DNA of 64,000 nucleotides from Streptomyces erythrochromogenes (GCF_036170895.1 NZ_CP108036.1:7227501-7291500); one strand, 5' to 3'. Shown: positions 31,559 through 40,434, counted from the stretch's first letter. Notes: generated by a model not told the origin, from the letters alone. Program-made: numbers and translations.

Positions 31559-33961
31559 GTGCCCGACCGCCCCCACACCGACCCGCCCCTCGCCCTCGAA
31601 CTCCTCGTCCACGGCGTCGCCGGAGCCTCCCCGGCCGAGCTGCTCGGCGACCCGCGCACCGTCCGCGTCACCGGCGACTCCACCGCGGCCGTGTTCCGCC
31701 GCACCGACGACGCCGACGCCGAAGCCCACCCCGAGCGGTACGCGGGACTGCCCGTCCCCGAGGCCTACTGCTGGTCCCGGCTCACCTCCGGCAACGGCGC
31801 CCGCGCCCTGTGGCTGCTGCTCCTGCCCTTCATGGTGGCCAACCTCGCCCACTGGGCCCGGCCGGCCGCCCCCACCGGGCACGCCGCCGACCCGGCGCCG
31901 CGCGCGGTGCGCACGTACGGGGTCCTCGTACGGATCCTCGCGCTCAGCCTGACCGTCCTGCTGATCGCGGCCGCCTGCGAGGTCGCGCTCGACCTCGTCG
32001 CCTGGCAGTGCGCGGGCCACGCGACCTGCACCGCCACCGGCTCCCGGCTCGGCTTCCTCGCGCCCGACGGCGGCGGCTGGTGGTCCCAGCCCGGGCGCCG
32101 CCTCGTCCTCGGCGCACTCGTCCCCACCGCGCTGACCGGGCTGCTCTGGTACCTGTCGAACCGCACCTGGAGCGCCTACGAAGCCCAGCCGCCGCCCGCC
32201 GGAGCCGCCGACCCAGACACCGCCTCCGACACCGCGCCCGCGCTCGGCCGCCCCGGATTCTGGTACGGGCGCCGCATCGTGGCCCGGCTTCGGGCCGCGC
32301 ACACCGCGGCCGGGCTGCTCACCGTCGCGGTGGCCGTCTCCGCGCCGACCGCCGCCCACGACCGCCGGACCGCGGCGGCCGCCCCCGCCCTCGAAGTCCT
32401 CGGCTGGATCACCCAGGCCCTCCTCGCCGCCGGGGCCGTCACCGTGGCCTGGGTCGTCTGCCGGCGCGGCCGCAGCGAGGACCGCCCCGACCACCGCCTC
32501 GACCGGGCCGCGGTCAACCTGCTGCCCGGCGCCGCCCTCGCCCTGCTCGCCGCCGTCCTCCTGCACGCCTGCTGGTCACGACCGGGCTGGACCTCCACCG
32601 GGCGGCTCCCCGGCGACTTCGCCTTCGGTGTGATCATGCTCGGCCAGGGCATCTGCGTGCTCGCCCTCGCCGTCGTCGCCCGCCATCTGCACCGCAGGGC
32701 CCCCGATCCGGCGGCCGCCCTGCGCGGCCTCGGCGGCCCCGCCGTCGCCATGCTCGGCTGCGCCCTCGGCGGCGTGATGTCGGGCGGGGTCGCCCAGCGC
32801 GTCGCCGACTGGATGGACGGCGGAGCCACCCCCGGGATGGCGGGCTCACCGATGCCCGGGCCGCCCGTCCTGCTGTCCTGGCAGGCCGCCGTCCTGCCCC
32901 CGCTGCTCCTCGTACTGGCTCTGCTCGCCGCCTGGTTCGCGGTGCGCGCGGCCCGGACCCGGCGCCGCCTCGCCACGGCCGTCGCCGCCGAATACCCGGG
33001 TGAGAGCCCGGACCGGGCGCGCAGCCGCCGAATCGCCGGGGCGCGGACGGCCGCCGCGCTCACCGACTCAGCGCCCTGGTTCGTCGCGGCCGTCTCCGGG
33101 ATCACCCTGGTGCTCGGCGCGGGCGCACTGGCCGGGGCCTGGCTCAGCGGACAGGTCCCGGGCGAGGCCGCCCGCGGGGCCCCGCCGCTGCTGGAGGCCG
33201 CCGCCCGCGCCGCCCAGGACGCCGGTTCCTGGCTCATCGGCCTCGGCATCGCCCTCTTCGTCGCCTGGGGCCGCCGCGCCTACCGGGACCCGGCCGCCCG
33301 GCGGACCATAGGGATCCTCTGGGACGTCGGCACCTTCTGGCCGCGCGCCGCCCACCCCTTCGCACCGCCCTGCTACGCCGAGCGCGCCGTCCCGGACCTG
33401 ACCTGGCGGATGGCCGGCTGGACCGGCCGCACCGGCGGCCGGCTGGTGATCTCCGGCCACTCGCAGGGCAGCGTGCTCGCCGCGGCGGCCGTCTGGCAAC
33501 TGCCGCCGCCCGTCCGCCGCCGCGTCGCGCTGCTCACGTACGGATCCCCGCTCGCCCGCCTCTACGGCCGCTGGTTCCCCGCCTACTTCGGCCCCGGACC
33601 GCTCAGCGCCCTGCACCGCGACGTCGACTGCTGGCGCAACCTCTGGCGGGCCACCGACCCCATCGGCGGACCCGCACTCCCCGGCCCCGACTCACCGGAG
33701 GTGGACCGCGGCCCGCTCGCCGACCCGCTCGCCTACGGGCGCAGCGCCCGCCACCCGCTGCCCGCGCCGATCCTCGGCCACGCCGACTACCAGGCGGACC
33801 CCGCCTTCGCCGCCGAACGTGCCGCCCTGCTCGCCCGACTGGATCGGGCCGCACGGGTCGGGGGGCCCGGTCCGGCGGTAGCCGGGGAAGTACCGGCTCA
33901 GCGCCCCGGCGTCAGCAAGGGGTGGGCAGCGTCGGCAGATCCGCCGGGAACAGCAGGGTGA
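31559..33961 (+). CDS. Large multi-pass membrane protein with split alpha/beta-hydrolase signature
   Basis: This 800-aa protein has an N-terminal strand ending in HG (ELLVHGVAGASPAELL, residues about 13-28), about ten hydrophobic segments between residues 80 and 590, and a C-terminal cytoplasmic region with a serine-hydrolase elbow ISGHSQGS (G633-S638, nucleophile Ser635). A LTYGSPLARLYGRWFPAYF block follows it. The HG motif and the elbow of one hydrolase fold thus seem separated by a membrane domain. Substrates are unknown; a lipase or esterase at the membrane is plausible. GTG 31559 has GGAGG 5 nt upstream. Its last 50 bp overlap the 3' end of the convergent AAA+ gene. Confidence 0.8.
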   Translation: MPDRPHTDPPLALELLVHGVAGASPAELLGDPRTVRVTGDSTAAVFRRTDDADAEAHPERYAGLPVPEAYCWSRLTSGNGARALWLLLLPFMVANLAHWARPAAPTGHAADPAPRAVRTYGVLVRILALSLTVLLIAAACEVALDLVAWQCAGHATCTATGSRLGFLAPDGGGWWSQPGRRLVLGALVPTALTGLLWYLSNRTWSAYEAQPPPAGAADPDTASDTAPALGRPGFWYGRRIVARLRAAHTAAGLLTVAVAVSAPTAAHDRRTAAAAPALEVLGWITQALLAAGAVTVAWVVCRRGRSEDRPDHRLDRAAVNLLPGAALALLAAVLLHACWSRPGWTSTGRLPGDFAFGVIMLGQGICVLALAVVARHLHRRAPDPAAALRGLGGPAVAMLGCALGGVMSGGVAQRVADWMDGGATPGMAGSPMPGPPVLLSWQAAVLPPLLLVLALLAAWFAVRAARTRRRLATAVAAEYPGESPDRARSRRIAGARTAAALTDSAPWFVAAVSGITLVLGAGALAGAWLSGQVPGEAARGAPPLLEAAARAAQDAGSWLIGLGIALFVAWGRRAYRDPAARRTIGILWDVGTFWPRAAHPFAPPCYAERAVPDLTWRMAGWTGRTGGRLVISGHSQGSVLAAAAVWQLPPPVRRRVALLTYGSPLARLYGRWFPAYFGPGPLSALHRDVDCWRNLWRATDPIGGPALPGPDSPEVDRGPLADPLAYGRSARHPLPAPILGHADYQADPAFAAERAALLARLDRAARVGGPGPAVAGEVPAQRPGVSKGWAASADPPGTAG

Positions 33962-36371
33962 GCTCGTCCGTGCTCGGCTCCGACAGCTGGGCCACCCGCC
34001 CCGCGTGCCGCTCCACCATCGACTCGAAGGTCTGGCGCGCGGTGCGGCCGTTGCCGAAGCCGGGACCCTTGGGCAGCTCGGTGAAGTACGTCAGCAGGGC
34101 CTCGGGGGTGCCCTCCCCGAGGCGGTACTCGTGCTCCTCCGCCTGCTGCTCCACGATGCGCAGCAGTTCCCCGGGGTCGTAGTCGCCGAAGGCGATGGTC
34201 CGGGAGAACCGTGAGGCCACACCCGGGTTGACGGTCAGGAAGCGCTCCATCTCGGCCGTATATCCGGCGACGATCACCACCACCGCGTCCCGGTGGTCCT
34301 CCATCAGCTTCACCAGCGTGTCGATCGCCTCGCGCCCGAAGTCCCGGCCCGAGTCCTCCGGGGCCAGCGCGTACGCCTCGTCGATGAACAGCACCCCGCC
34401 GCGCGCCCGCTCGAAGGCCTCCTGCGTGCGGATCGCCGTGGACCCGATGTGCTCGCCCACCAGGTCCACGCGGGACACCTCGACCAGGTGCCCGCGCTCC
34501 AGCACCCCGAGGGAGGCGAGGATCTCGCCGTACAGCCGGGCGACCGTCGTCTTGCCCGTACCGGGGGAGCCGGTGAAGACCAGGTGGCGGCGCACCGAGG
34601 CGGCCTTGAGGCCCGCCTGCTGCCGCCGCCGGCCCACCTCGATCATGTCGGTGAGAGCCCGCACCTCGCGCTTGACGCTGTCGAGGCCCACGAGCCCGTC
34701 GAGCTGCCCCAGCACCGCCCCCGACTCCCGCGCGGCCGCCGCGGCAGCTCCGGCGTCCGCCGGATCCGCGGGCCGCGGTACGGACGCCCGGGCGGCCGGG
34801 GCCGGCTGCGCCACGGGGCTCCGGGCCGCGGTGACCGTACGGACCCCGCTCTGCGCGCCGGTGAAGCCGCCGCCCGGGGCGGGCTGGGCCGCCTGCCGCG
34901 GGCCCGACCCGTCGCCGGTGCACTCCTCGACGACGGGGCCGTCCTCCGGGAACTCGTAGCCGCCGCGGGCGCAGCGCTCCGTGTGGCAGCGGGTCAGCGT
35001 GGTGCGGCAGCCGTCGAGGACGTGGAAGCCGAAACCGGAACTGTCCGTCACCCGGCAGGCCGTGAAGGTGCCGCGGCCGCCCGCCGACACGTAGAAGCCG
35101 GCCTCGGCGGGGGAGGTGACCGTGCATTGCTCCAGGGCGGGGTCGGCGCCCTTGGTGACGATCACACCGGTCTGCACGGCGTCGATGGTGCAGCCGGCGA
35201 GGGTGCCGCCGCTGCCGTGGTCGCGGAACCAGGCCCCGGTGCCCGCCTCGCGGATGCGGCAGTCGTCGAGGCGCGCGGTGGCCCCGTCGCTCACCGAGAC
35301 CGCGGTGTTGCGGACCTGGGACAGGTCGCTGTCGGTGACCTCGACGGCCGACCCCCGGTCCAGCACGAAGAGCGCGTCGGGCACGTCGTGCACCCGGCAG
35401 GAGTCCAGGGAGGCGGTGGCCCCGTCGCTGACCCACACCGCCGGATAGTCGCCCGTGCTGTCGTGGATCTCGCAGGACTCGGCGTCCACCCGGGTGCCCG
35501 GGTCCCACACGGACAGGCCGTTGCGCCCGAACCGGCGCACCGAGGTGCGGCTGAGGGTGAGCACCGAACGCGACCTCAGGTCGACCGCGTTCTCCGGGAT
35601 GTCGTGGATGTCGCACCCGGCCAGGGTGAGCACGGCGTCGGTGTCGAGCGTGACCCCGTCGGCCGTGGTGCGGTGCACCGCGCAGTCGGTGAGGCGGGCT
35701 GCGGCGCGCGCGGCGATCTGCACTCCGGCGCCCCTGACCTCGTACACCTCGCAGCCCAGGGCCTCCAGGCCCGAGCCCTCGCCGGTGACCGCGATGCCCG
35801 CACCCGTGGAGTGGTGGATGCGGCAGCGCTCCAGCCGGGGGCGGCCGCCGCCGCGGACCGAGAACCCGGTCTGTCCCGAGGCCACGACCTCGCACTCCTC
35901 GAACACCCCGCCGCCGCCGTCCAGTACGGCGATGCCGACGCCGGCCGGGTTCTCCACGGTGCAGCGGCGCACCAGGGGCCGGGCGCCGGGGCCGCGCACC
36001 TCGATGCCGGCCGCCGAGTGGGTGCTCACGCGCAGGTCGGTGAGCTCGGGGGAGCCGTCCTCCACCAGCAGCGCCGGCGCCGCCCGGTCCTGGCCCTCCA
36101 GGTGGAGGTCCTGCACCACGGCCGAGGCGCGCAGGGTCAGCGCGACGCCGTCGAGCGGCGCGATCCGCACCGAGCCCGAGCCGTCCTCGGGCCCGCGCAG
36201 GGTGACGGCGTGGTGCAGCACCAGGTTCTCCCGGTAGGTGCCCGGGGCGATGGACAGCACGTCTCCGTCGCCCGCGACGGCGAGCGCGGCGGTCAGCGTC
36301 GGATATTCACCGGAGCGGCGCCGCCACCGCGAAGATCCGCCGTGCGTCACCTGGACCGTGCCCTGAACCAT
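33912..36371 (-). CDS. Right-handed beta-helix / CbxX-type AAA+ ATPase fusion
   Basis: This 819-aa protein begins with a long array of parallel beta-helix turns (residues about 25-500), rich in short Asp/Gly/Cys/Arg motifs such as LDDCRIREAGTGAWF and LERCRIHHSTGAGIAV. After a Pro/Ala-rich linker (about 500-550) a CbbX/SpoVK-type AAA+ domain runs from about 557 to the end, with Walker A GSPGTGKT (601-608), Walker B VLFIDEA (660-666) and GYTAEMERFL. Similar AAA+ domains occur in type VII secretion EccA and rubisco activase. The beta-helix may recognise carbohydrate or a partner protein. No Shine-Dalgarno is obvious before ATG 36371. An Rv1733c-like membrane gene lies upstream. Confidence 0.88.
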   Translation of the reverse strand: MVQGTVQVTHGGSSRWRRRSGEYPTLTAALAVAGDGDVLSIAPGTYRENLVLHHAVTLRGPEDGSGSVRIAPLDGVALTLRASAVVQDLHLEGQDRAAPALLVEDGSPELTDLRVSTHSAAGIEVRGPGARPLVRRCTVENPAGVGIAVLDGGGGVFEECEVVASGQTGFSVRGGGRPRLERCRIHHSTGAGIAVTGEGSGLEALGCEVYEVRGAGVQIAARAAARLTDCAVHRTTADGVTLDTDAVLTLAGCDIHDIPENAVDLRSRSVLTLSRTSVRRFGRNGLSVWDPGTRVDAESCEIHDSTGDYPAVWVSDGATASLDSCRVHDVPDALFVLDRGSAVEVTDSDLSQVRNTAVSVSDGATARLDDCRIREAGTGAWFRDHGSGGTLAGCTIDAVQTGVIVTKGADPALEQCTVTSPAEAGFYVSAGGRGTFTACRVTDSSGFGFHVLDGCRTTLTRCHTERCARGGYEFPEDGPVVEECTGDGSGPRQAAQPAPGGGFTGAQSGVRTVTAARSPVAQPAPAARASVPRPADPADAGAAAAAARESGAVLGQLDGLVGLDSVKREVRALTDMIEVGRRRQQAGLKAASVRRHLVFTGSPGTGKTTVARLYGEILASLGVLERGHLVEVSRVDLVGEHIGSTAIRTQEAFERARGGVLFIDEAYALAPEDSGRDFGREAIDTLVKLMEDHRDAVVVIVAGYTAEMERFLTVNPGVASRFSRTIAFGDYDPGELLRIVEQQAEEHEYRLGEGTPEALLTYFTELPKGPGFGNGRTARQTFESMVERHAGRVAQLSEPSTDELTLLFPADLPTLPTPC

Positions 36372-36517
36372 GGTGCTGTCGTGCCCCCACCCTCGTGCTC
36401 GCGCTGCCGATGCGGCCGGAGCCGCTGATGTCCGAGGCCACTCGAGAGGCTGCTGCCACAGGAGCGACCGGTCCGGCGGCTCCACCGTAGCGCGCGCGGA
36501 GCGGATGAGCTGCCAGG

Positions 36518-37129
36518 TCAGCCACCGGCGTCCGCCCGGCCCCAGTCCGGCCCGGCCGCCGCCCACGCCCGGTCCAGACGTATGTACCGACGATGCATGA
36601 GCCGTCGTACGACCAGGCGGCGGACCGTCACGGCCATGACGGCCACCCCGGCCGCGGCGGCCAGGCCCGCCGTCCCCGCGTGGAAGGAGGCGGCCGACGG
36701 GTCGAGCGGCCGGCCCACCAGACGCCCCCGTGCGTCGGTCCACAGGCGGAACCGGTCGCCGGGGTGCGGCGGTTCCTCCGCGGCCGGCACGGTGCCCTCG
36801 TGGCTGCTGCCGTCGGGCGCGGTCCACGAGGCCACGATCTGCGTGCGCCGGGGGGCCGTCCGCTGTGCCGAAGGGTCGGCGGACACCTCCTCGGCCGGGG
36901 CCGGGGCGGGCCGGACCACCACGGCCGGGACGAGGTGCCGCTCCTGCCGCTGTTCGTACGCGGCCTGCTGAAGCGTGCCGTCCACGCGCAGGCCCGCGAC
37001 CCAGCCGACGGCCGGAGCCACCACCACGACGCACACCAGCGCGGCGAACGCCACCCACGCCTCGAAGAGATCGGTCGGCCGGCGCAGCGGATTGCGCCGC
37101 CAGCGCCACACACCCATTGCTGTCCGCAC
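36518..37129 (-). CDS. Rv1733c-like membrane protein
   Basis: This 203-aa protein has two transmembrane segments, at about residues 28-46 and 162-182, and between them an extracytoplasmic region with an RTQIVASWTAPDGSSHEGTVPA beta motif typical of the Rv1733c family. The N-terminus carries WRWRRNPLRRPTDLFEAW, the usual entry sequence of this family. Its role is unknown; Rv1733c is a dormancy-linked membrane protein in mycobacteria. GTG 37129 is chosen because GGGGGAG is about 7 nt upstream; ATG 37117 is the alternative. It lies 146 bp upstream of the beta-helix/AAA+ gene on the same strand. Confidence 0.82.
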   Translation of the reverse strand: MRTAMGVWRWRRNPLRRPTDLFEAWVAFAALVCVVVVAPAVGWVAGLRVDGTLQQAAYEQRQERHLVPAVVVRPAPAPAEEVSADPSAQRTAPRRTQIVASWTAPDGSSHEGTVPAAEEPPHPGDRFRLWTDARGRLVGRPLDPSAASFHAGTAGLAAAAGVAVMAVTVRRLVVRRLMHRRYIRLDRAWAAAGPDWGRADAGG

Positions 37130-37326
37130 GGTCCGGCTCCCCCTACTTGCGCCAGTCTCCGTCTGTCTGCGCGCCCACGCCTTCCGCATGCCCCGGGGGA
37201 CGCGTTCCGGGGCGCACGAGACATGTGCCACCCGATCCGGAACCGGTCGTCCGGTGTCACTGCCCGTGCGGGTACCCACCTGTTCTGACTGCTCCAACGG
37301 CCTGGTCACGCCGGTTGGTTCCAGCT

Positions 37327-37343
37327 GGGGGACGGAGCCCCCC
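37327..37343 (-). terminator. Weak hairpin after the MOSC gene
   Basis: GGGGG (37327-37331) pairs with CCCCC in 37338-37343 around a 6-nt loop. It is about 45 bp past the MOSC stop in its direction of transcription. The rest of the 259-bp gap (37130-37388) shows nothing else I can name. Confidence 0.4.
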
Positions 37344-37388
37344 GAAGGTGTCATTCCGGTGGTCCGGTCGCCACTCGGGGGCGACCCG

Positions 37389-38213
37389 TCATGCGAGGAT
37401 GCGGACCTCGTCGCCGACGTGCAGGGTGCCCGGCCGCAGGGGCACCAGCAGCCGCCCGAAGGCCAGCGACCTGCCGATCCGCCGGTGCCGGGCCAGGGTC
37501 TTCAGCGGTTCCCTGCCCCGCTGGGCCGTCCGCTGGTCGGTGGTGGTGACGACGCACCGGCCGCATTCCTTCGCGCCGCGGAAGAGGGCGTCGCCGATCG
37601 CGATGCGCTGCCAGCCGTCCTCCGCCCAGGCCTCGGCCCCCGAGACCACCACGTTGGGACGGAAACGGTTCATGGGCAGCGGACCCTCCTCGGGATGGTC
37701 CCCCTGCGCGATCAGCGAGTTGAGCGCGTCCAGCGAGGCCAGCGTGGTGAGCAGCACCGGATAGCCGTCGGCCAGGCTGACCGTCTCGCCCGGCAGTGCG
37801 TAGTCGGGGTCCACCGGACGACGTACGGCCGGGTCGTCCAGGTGCACCAGTCGAACCGGAACCCCGAGGAACGTGCTGAACCAGTCGGCCGCGGCCCTCG
37901 CCGCGACCACGGTCTCGACCTTCTTTCCGAACAGCGACACCGGCTCCAGCGGACCCGGATCGGGCACCTCCACGACCAGCTCCGCCATGTCGGGAGCGGT
38001 CACCGCGATCCGGTCGCCGCCCAGCGGGCGCGCCGAAGCCAAGGCCATGCGGGCATGGCGGCGTTGGGTGAGGACCGTGCCCTCGGGATCGATCAGGGCC
38101 CACCGCCGGTCCCCGGACAGGCCCCAGGGCTCCACGGCCACCTCGTCGGGAGCGGTCCCCGCTACCGACTTGACGGGGTGGACGTGGAGCGCCTGAACGT
38201 GCAACTTCGACAT
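37389..38213 (-). CDS. MOSC domain-containing protein
   Basis: This 274-aa protein has the N-terminal MOSC beta-barrel domain (LHVQALHVHPVKSVAGTAPDEVAVEPWGLSGDRRWALIDPEGTVLTQR) and the MOSC domain itself (about 130-270) with the conserved cysteine in GAKECGRCVVTTTDQRTAQRG and the RFRPNVVVSG motif. The family (mARC, YcbX, YiiM) binds molybdenum cofactor through this Cys and reduces N-hydroxylated compounds. It needs an electron donor, which is not fused here (YcbX has a C-terminal ferredoxin). ATG 38213 starts MSKLHVQ. It lies 52 bp downstream of the DUF6643 gene on the same strand. Confidence 0.92.
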   Translation of the reverse strand: MSKLHVQALHVHPVKSVAGTAPDEVAVEPWGLSGDRRWALIDPEGTVLTQRRHARMALASARPLGGDRIAVTAPDMAELVVEVPDPGPLEPVSLFGKKVETVVAARAAADWFSTFLGVPVRLVHLDDPAVRRPVDPDYALPGETVSLADGYPVLLTTLASLDALNSLIAQGDHPEEGPLPMNRFRPNVVVSGAEAWAEDGWQRIAIGDALFRGAKECGRCVVTTTDQRTAQRGREPLKTLARHRRIGRSLAFGRLLVPLRPGTLHVGDEVRILA

Positions 38214-38265
38214 GGGGGCATACTGCCAGCCCGCTCCGCCGTCCCGGCGCGCGTGAGGGGCCCGG

Positions 38266-38769
38266 TCAGTAGCCGCGTCCCTGGTAGGGGCGGCCGTAGG
38301 GATCCTCGTACGAGGCGCCCGCCACCGGAGCCGGCACCTGCATGGGGCGCGGCGCGGCGGGACGCATCGCCTCGTAGCCGGTGGCCATGGCCGCCGGGCG
38401 CGGCTGCTGCGGCTGGGGCTGCGGCATGTACCCGGTGCGGGCCGCTACCGGCTGCTGCTGCGGAATGTAGGGAGCGGGCGCGTTCTGCAGCGGCATCGGC
38501 TGCGGAGCCTGCTGCTGGTACGGGTACCCGTACGCCGGAGCCTGCTGCTGAGGGGTGGCAGGGGGCAGTGCGGGCAGGGCCGACGGGAGGGCCGGCAGGT
38601 ACCCACCGCTCGAATAACCCGCGCTCGGGGACTCGTAGGCGGCCGGGACGCGGATCGGGGCGATCTGCGGAGTGCCGCGTTCGGCGACGAGGGAGTCGTA
38701 GATGGGGGTGTCCGGGAAGGAGGGCGCGGAGTAGTAACCGCCGCCATAAGTGGAGCGGGGGGAGGTCAT
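38266..38769 (-). CDS. DUF6643 family protein
   Basis: This 167-aa low-complexity protein is rich in Pro, Gln, Tyr and Ala (for example YGYPYQQQAPQPMPLQ and PQPQPQQPRP), with a conserved-looking N-terminus TSPRSTYGGGYYSAPSFPDTPIYDSLVAERGTPQIAPIRVP. It matches the streptomycete DUF6643 family; there is no membrane segment or catalytic motif, and it is probably disordered. Function is unknown. ATG 38769 has no Shine-Dalgarno; TAACTT lies 7 nt upstream on the minus strand, so a leaderless message is likely. The 247-bp region upstream holds a hairpin and a sequence matching the BldD consensus. Confidence 0.85.
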   Translation of the reverse strand: MTSPRSTYGGGYYSAPSFPDTPIYDSLVAERGTPQIAPIRVPAAYESPSAGYSSGGYLPALPSALPALPPATPQQQAPAYGYPYQQQAPQPMPLQNAPAPYIPQQQPVAARTGYMPQPQPQQPRPAAMATGYEAMRPAAPRPMQVPAPVAGASYEDPYGRPYQGRGY

Positions 38770-38829
38770 GAGACATAAGTTAAGCCCACGAATTCACCGG
38801 GTCCATAGCAAGGTGCCGTCAACACCGCG

Positions 38830-38853
38830 CTGACCTGCATATTCGCAGGTCAG
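38830..38853 (-). terminator. CTGACCTGC / GCAGGTCAG hairpin
   Basis: Perfect 9-bp arms (38830-38838 and 38845-38853) with a 6-nt AT-rich loop. It lies downstream of the glycosyltransferase stop (39017) and upstream of the DUF6643 start, so it probably ends the glycosyltransferase transcript. An operator role is the alternative. Confidence 0.55.
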
Positions 38854-38955
38854 AGCCACAGCTTTCACTTGGCGTTCACGTGCACGATTTCGCCACTTCC
38901 ATCCCACCTTGGCCCAACTCGTACCTACCGGTTGCGCGTTGCACCGACTTCTTGC

Positions 38956-38968
38956 TGACGCAGCGTCA
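38956..38968. promoter_or_regulatory. BldD-box match (TGACGCAGCGTCA)
   Basis: All fixed positions of the published BldD consensus TNACNC(A/T)GNGTNA are met. A second dyad, GTCAC-N6-GTGAC (38965-38980), overlaps it. The site lies in the gap between the glycosyltransferase and DUF6643 genes, 187 bp upstream of the DUF6643 start. BldD with c-di-GMP represses developmental genes in streptomycetes. Confidence 0.65.
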
Positions 38969-39016
38969 CAATGCGGTGACCTCGGATGACGCGGGTCCGG
39001 GCGGTGGTTCGTCGTT

Positions 39017-40189
39017 TCAGGCGTCGCTCGGGCGGGCATAGGTGCGGCCCTTCCACGACGCTCCCCGCCCGCGGTAGTGCTGGACGGCCGAATCGACGGT
39101 CATCAGGAGGTACAGCAGCGCCGTGAACGGAAGCAGCGGGGCGAGCGTCGCGGGCTGGCGGTAGTGCCGCAGCATCGGCAGGTACGTGCCGGCCATCAGC
39201 AGCCAGGCGAGGCCGCCGGCCCAGGCGGCGGCGGGGTGCCCGGTGGCGAGGCCCGCCAGGAGGGCTGCCGGGGGCACCAGGTAGACGAGCGCCAGCCCGG
39301 CGACCGTCCCGGCCAGCAGCAGGGGCTGGTGGCGCAGTTGGGCGTACGCGCTGCGCGAGACCATCCGCCACAGGTCCGCGAGCGCCGGGTAGGGGCGGAT
39401 GCTGTCCACCCGCTCCGCGAGCCCCAGCCAGATCCGGCCGCCGGAGTCCTGGACGGCGCGGGCCAGGGAGACGTCGTCGATGACGGCCTGGCGGATCCGG
39501 TCGGGGACCCCCGCCCGGACGGCGGCGCTGGTGCGCAGCAGTACGCAGCCGCCCGCGGCCGCGGCGGTCCGTGCGGAGGGCCGGTTGATCCGGCGGAAGG
39601 GGTAGAGCTGGGCGAAGAAGTACACGAAGGCCGGTACGACGAGCCGCTCCCACGGGCCGGCGACGCGCAGCCGGGCCATCTGCGAGACGAGGTCGAGGTC
39701 GGCGGAGGTCGCGGCGGAGACCAGTTCGCGCAGACTGTCCGGTTCGTGCGCGATGTCGGCGTCGGTGAGCAGGAGGAAGTCGGGTTCGGTGGCGTGCGTG
39801 GTACGGGCCAGGGAGATGCCGTGGCGCAGCGCCCACAGCTTGCCGGTCCAGCCGGGGGCGGGGTCGCCGGGGGAGGCGACGGTGAGCGGGAGCCCCGGCT
39901 GCTCGGCGGCGATGCGCAGGGCGAGGGCGCCGGTGCCGTCCGTGCTGCCGTCGTCGACGAGGACGACCTCGGCCTCGCCGGGATAGTCCTGGGCGATGAG
40001 CGAGGGCAGGCTCAGGGGCAGCACCTCGGCCTCGTCCCGAGCGGGTACGACGATCGCCACGGACGGCCAGTGGGCGGGGGCGGTGCGCGCGGGGAGCCGG
40101 ACGTCGGTGCGCCAGAACATGCCCTGGGCGAGGGTGAGCCAGAGCCAGGCGGCGAGGGAGGCGAAGGACGCGGCGGTGAGGAGGCCCAT
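39017..40189 (-). CDS. HpnB-like glycosyltransferase (GT2)
   Basis: This 390-aa membrane glycosyltransferase has one N-terminal transmembrane segment, a GT2 domain (VAIVVPARDEAEVLPLSLPSL, VLVDDGSTDGTG with the nucleotide-sugar Asp, GKLWALRHGI, LLTDADIAHEP with the D-x-D metal motif, and IDDVSLARAVQ) and C-terminal transmembrane helices (about 290-385). The NRPSARTAAAAGGCVLLR block is typical of hopene-associated HpnB proteins. Streptomycetes make hopanoids, but no hopanoid gene is adjacent, so the lipid acceptor is not settled. It is divergent from the racemase-like gene across an unusual 629-bp non-coding region. Confidence 0.88.
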   Translation of the reverse strand: MGLLTAASFASLAAWLWLTLAQGMFWRTDVRLPARTAPAHWPSVAIVVPARDEAEVLPLSLPSLIAQDYPGEAEVVLVDDGSTDGTGALALRIAAEQPGLPLTVASPGDPAPGWTGKLWALRHGISLARTTHATEPDFLLLTDADIAHEPDSLRELVSAATSADLDLVSQMARLRVAGPWERLVVPAFVYFFAQLYPFRRINRPSARTAAAAGGCVLLRTSAAVRAGVPDRIRQAVIDDVSLARAVQDSGGRIWLGLAERVDSIRPYPALADLWRMVSRSAYAQLRHQPLLLAGTVAGLALVYLVPPAALLAGLATGHPAAAWAGGLAWLLMAGTYLPMLRHYRQPATLAPLLPFTALLYLLMTVDSAVQHYRGRGASWKGRTYARPSDA

Positions 40190-40345
40190 GGCGGCAGTGT
40201 GCCCGGCCGCGGGTGCCGTGTCGCGTACCCGTCTGCTCCCGGTGCGGCGCCCTTCCCGGGGGCAGACGGATACGGGAGTCGCGGTGACCCCGTGGCGGTC
40301 CGGGCGGACCCGGCGGCCAGCAGGGGCCGGTGCGCGAGCGGGCCC

Positions 40346-40370
40346 GCGGCCGTGCCCGTCCGCCCCGGGG
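40346..40370. repeat. 25-bp direct repeat A, copy 1
   Basis: This 25-bp segment (GCGGCCGTGCCC...CCCCGGGG) recurs exactly at 40648-40672, 302 bp away in the same non-coding region. Confidence 0.8.
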
Positions 40371-40420
40371 TGCGGGCGGGCACGATGGCGCGAGGGGGTG
40401 CGGGTGCGCGCGGGGCAGTA

Positions 40421-40434
40421 GGCGGTACGCGGCT
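40421..40434. repeat. 14-bp direct repeat B, copy 1
   Basis: GGCGGTACGCGGCT recurs exactly at 40608-40621. Confidence 0.7.
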
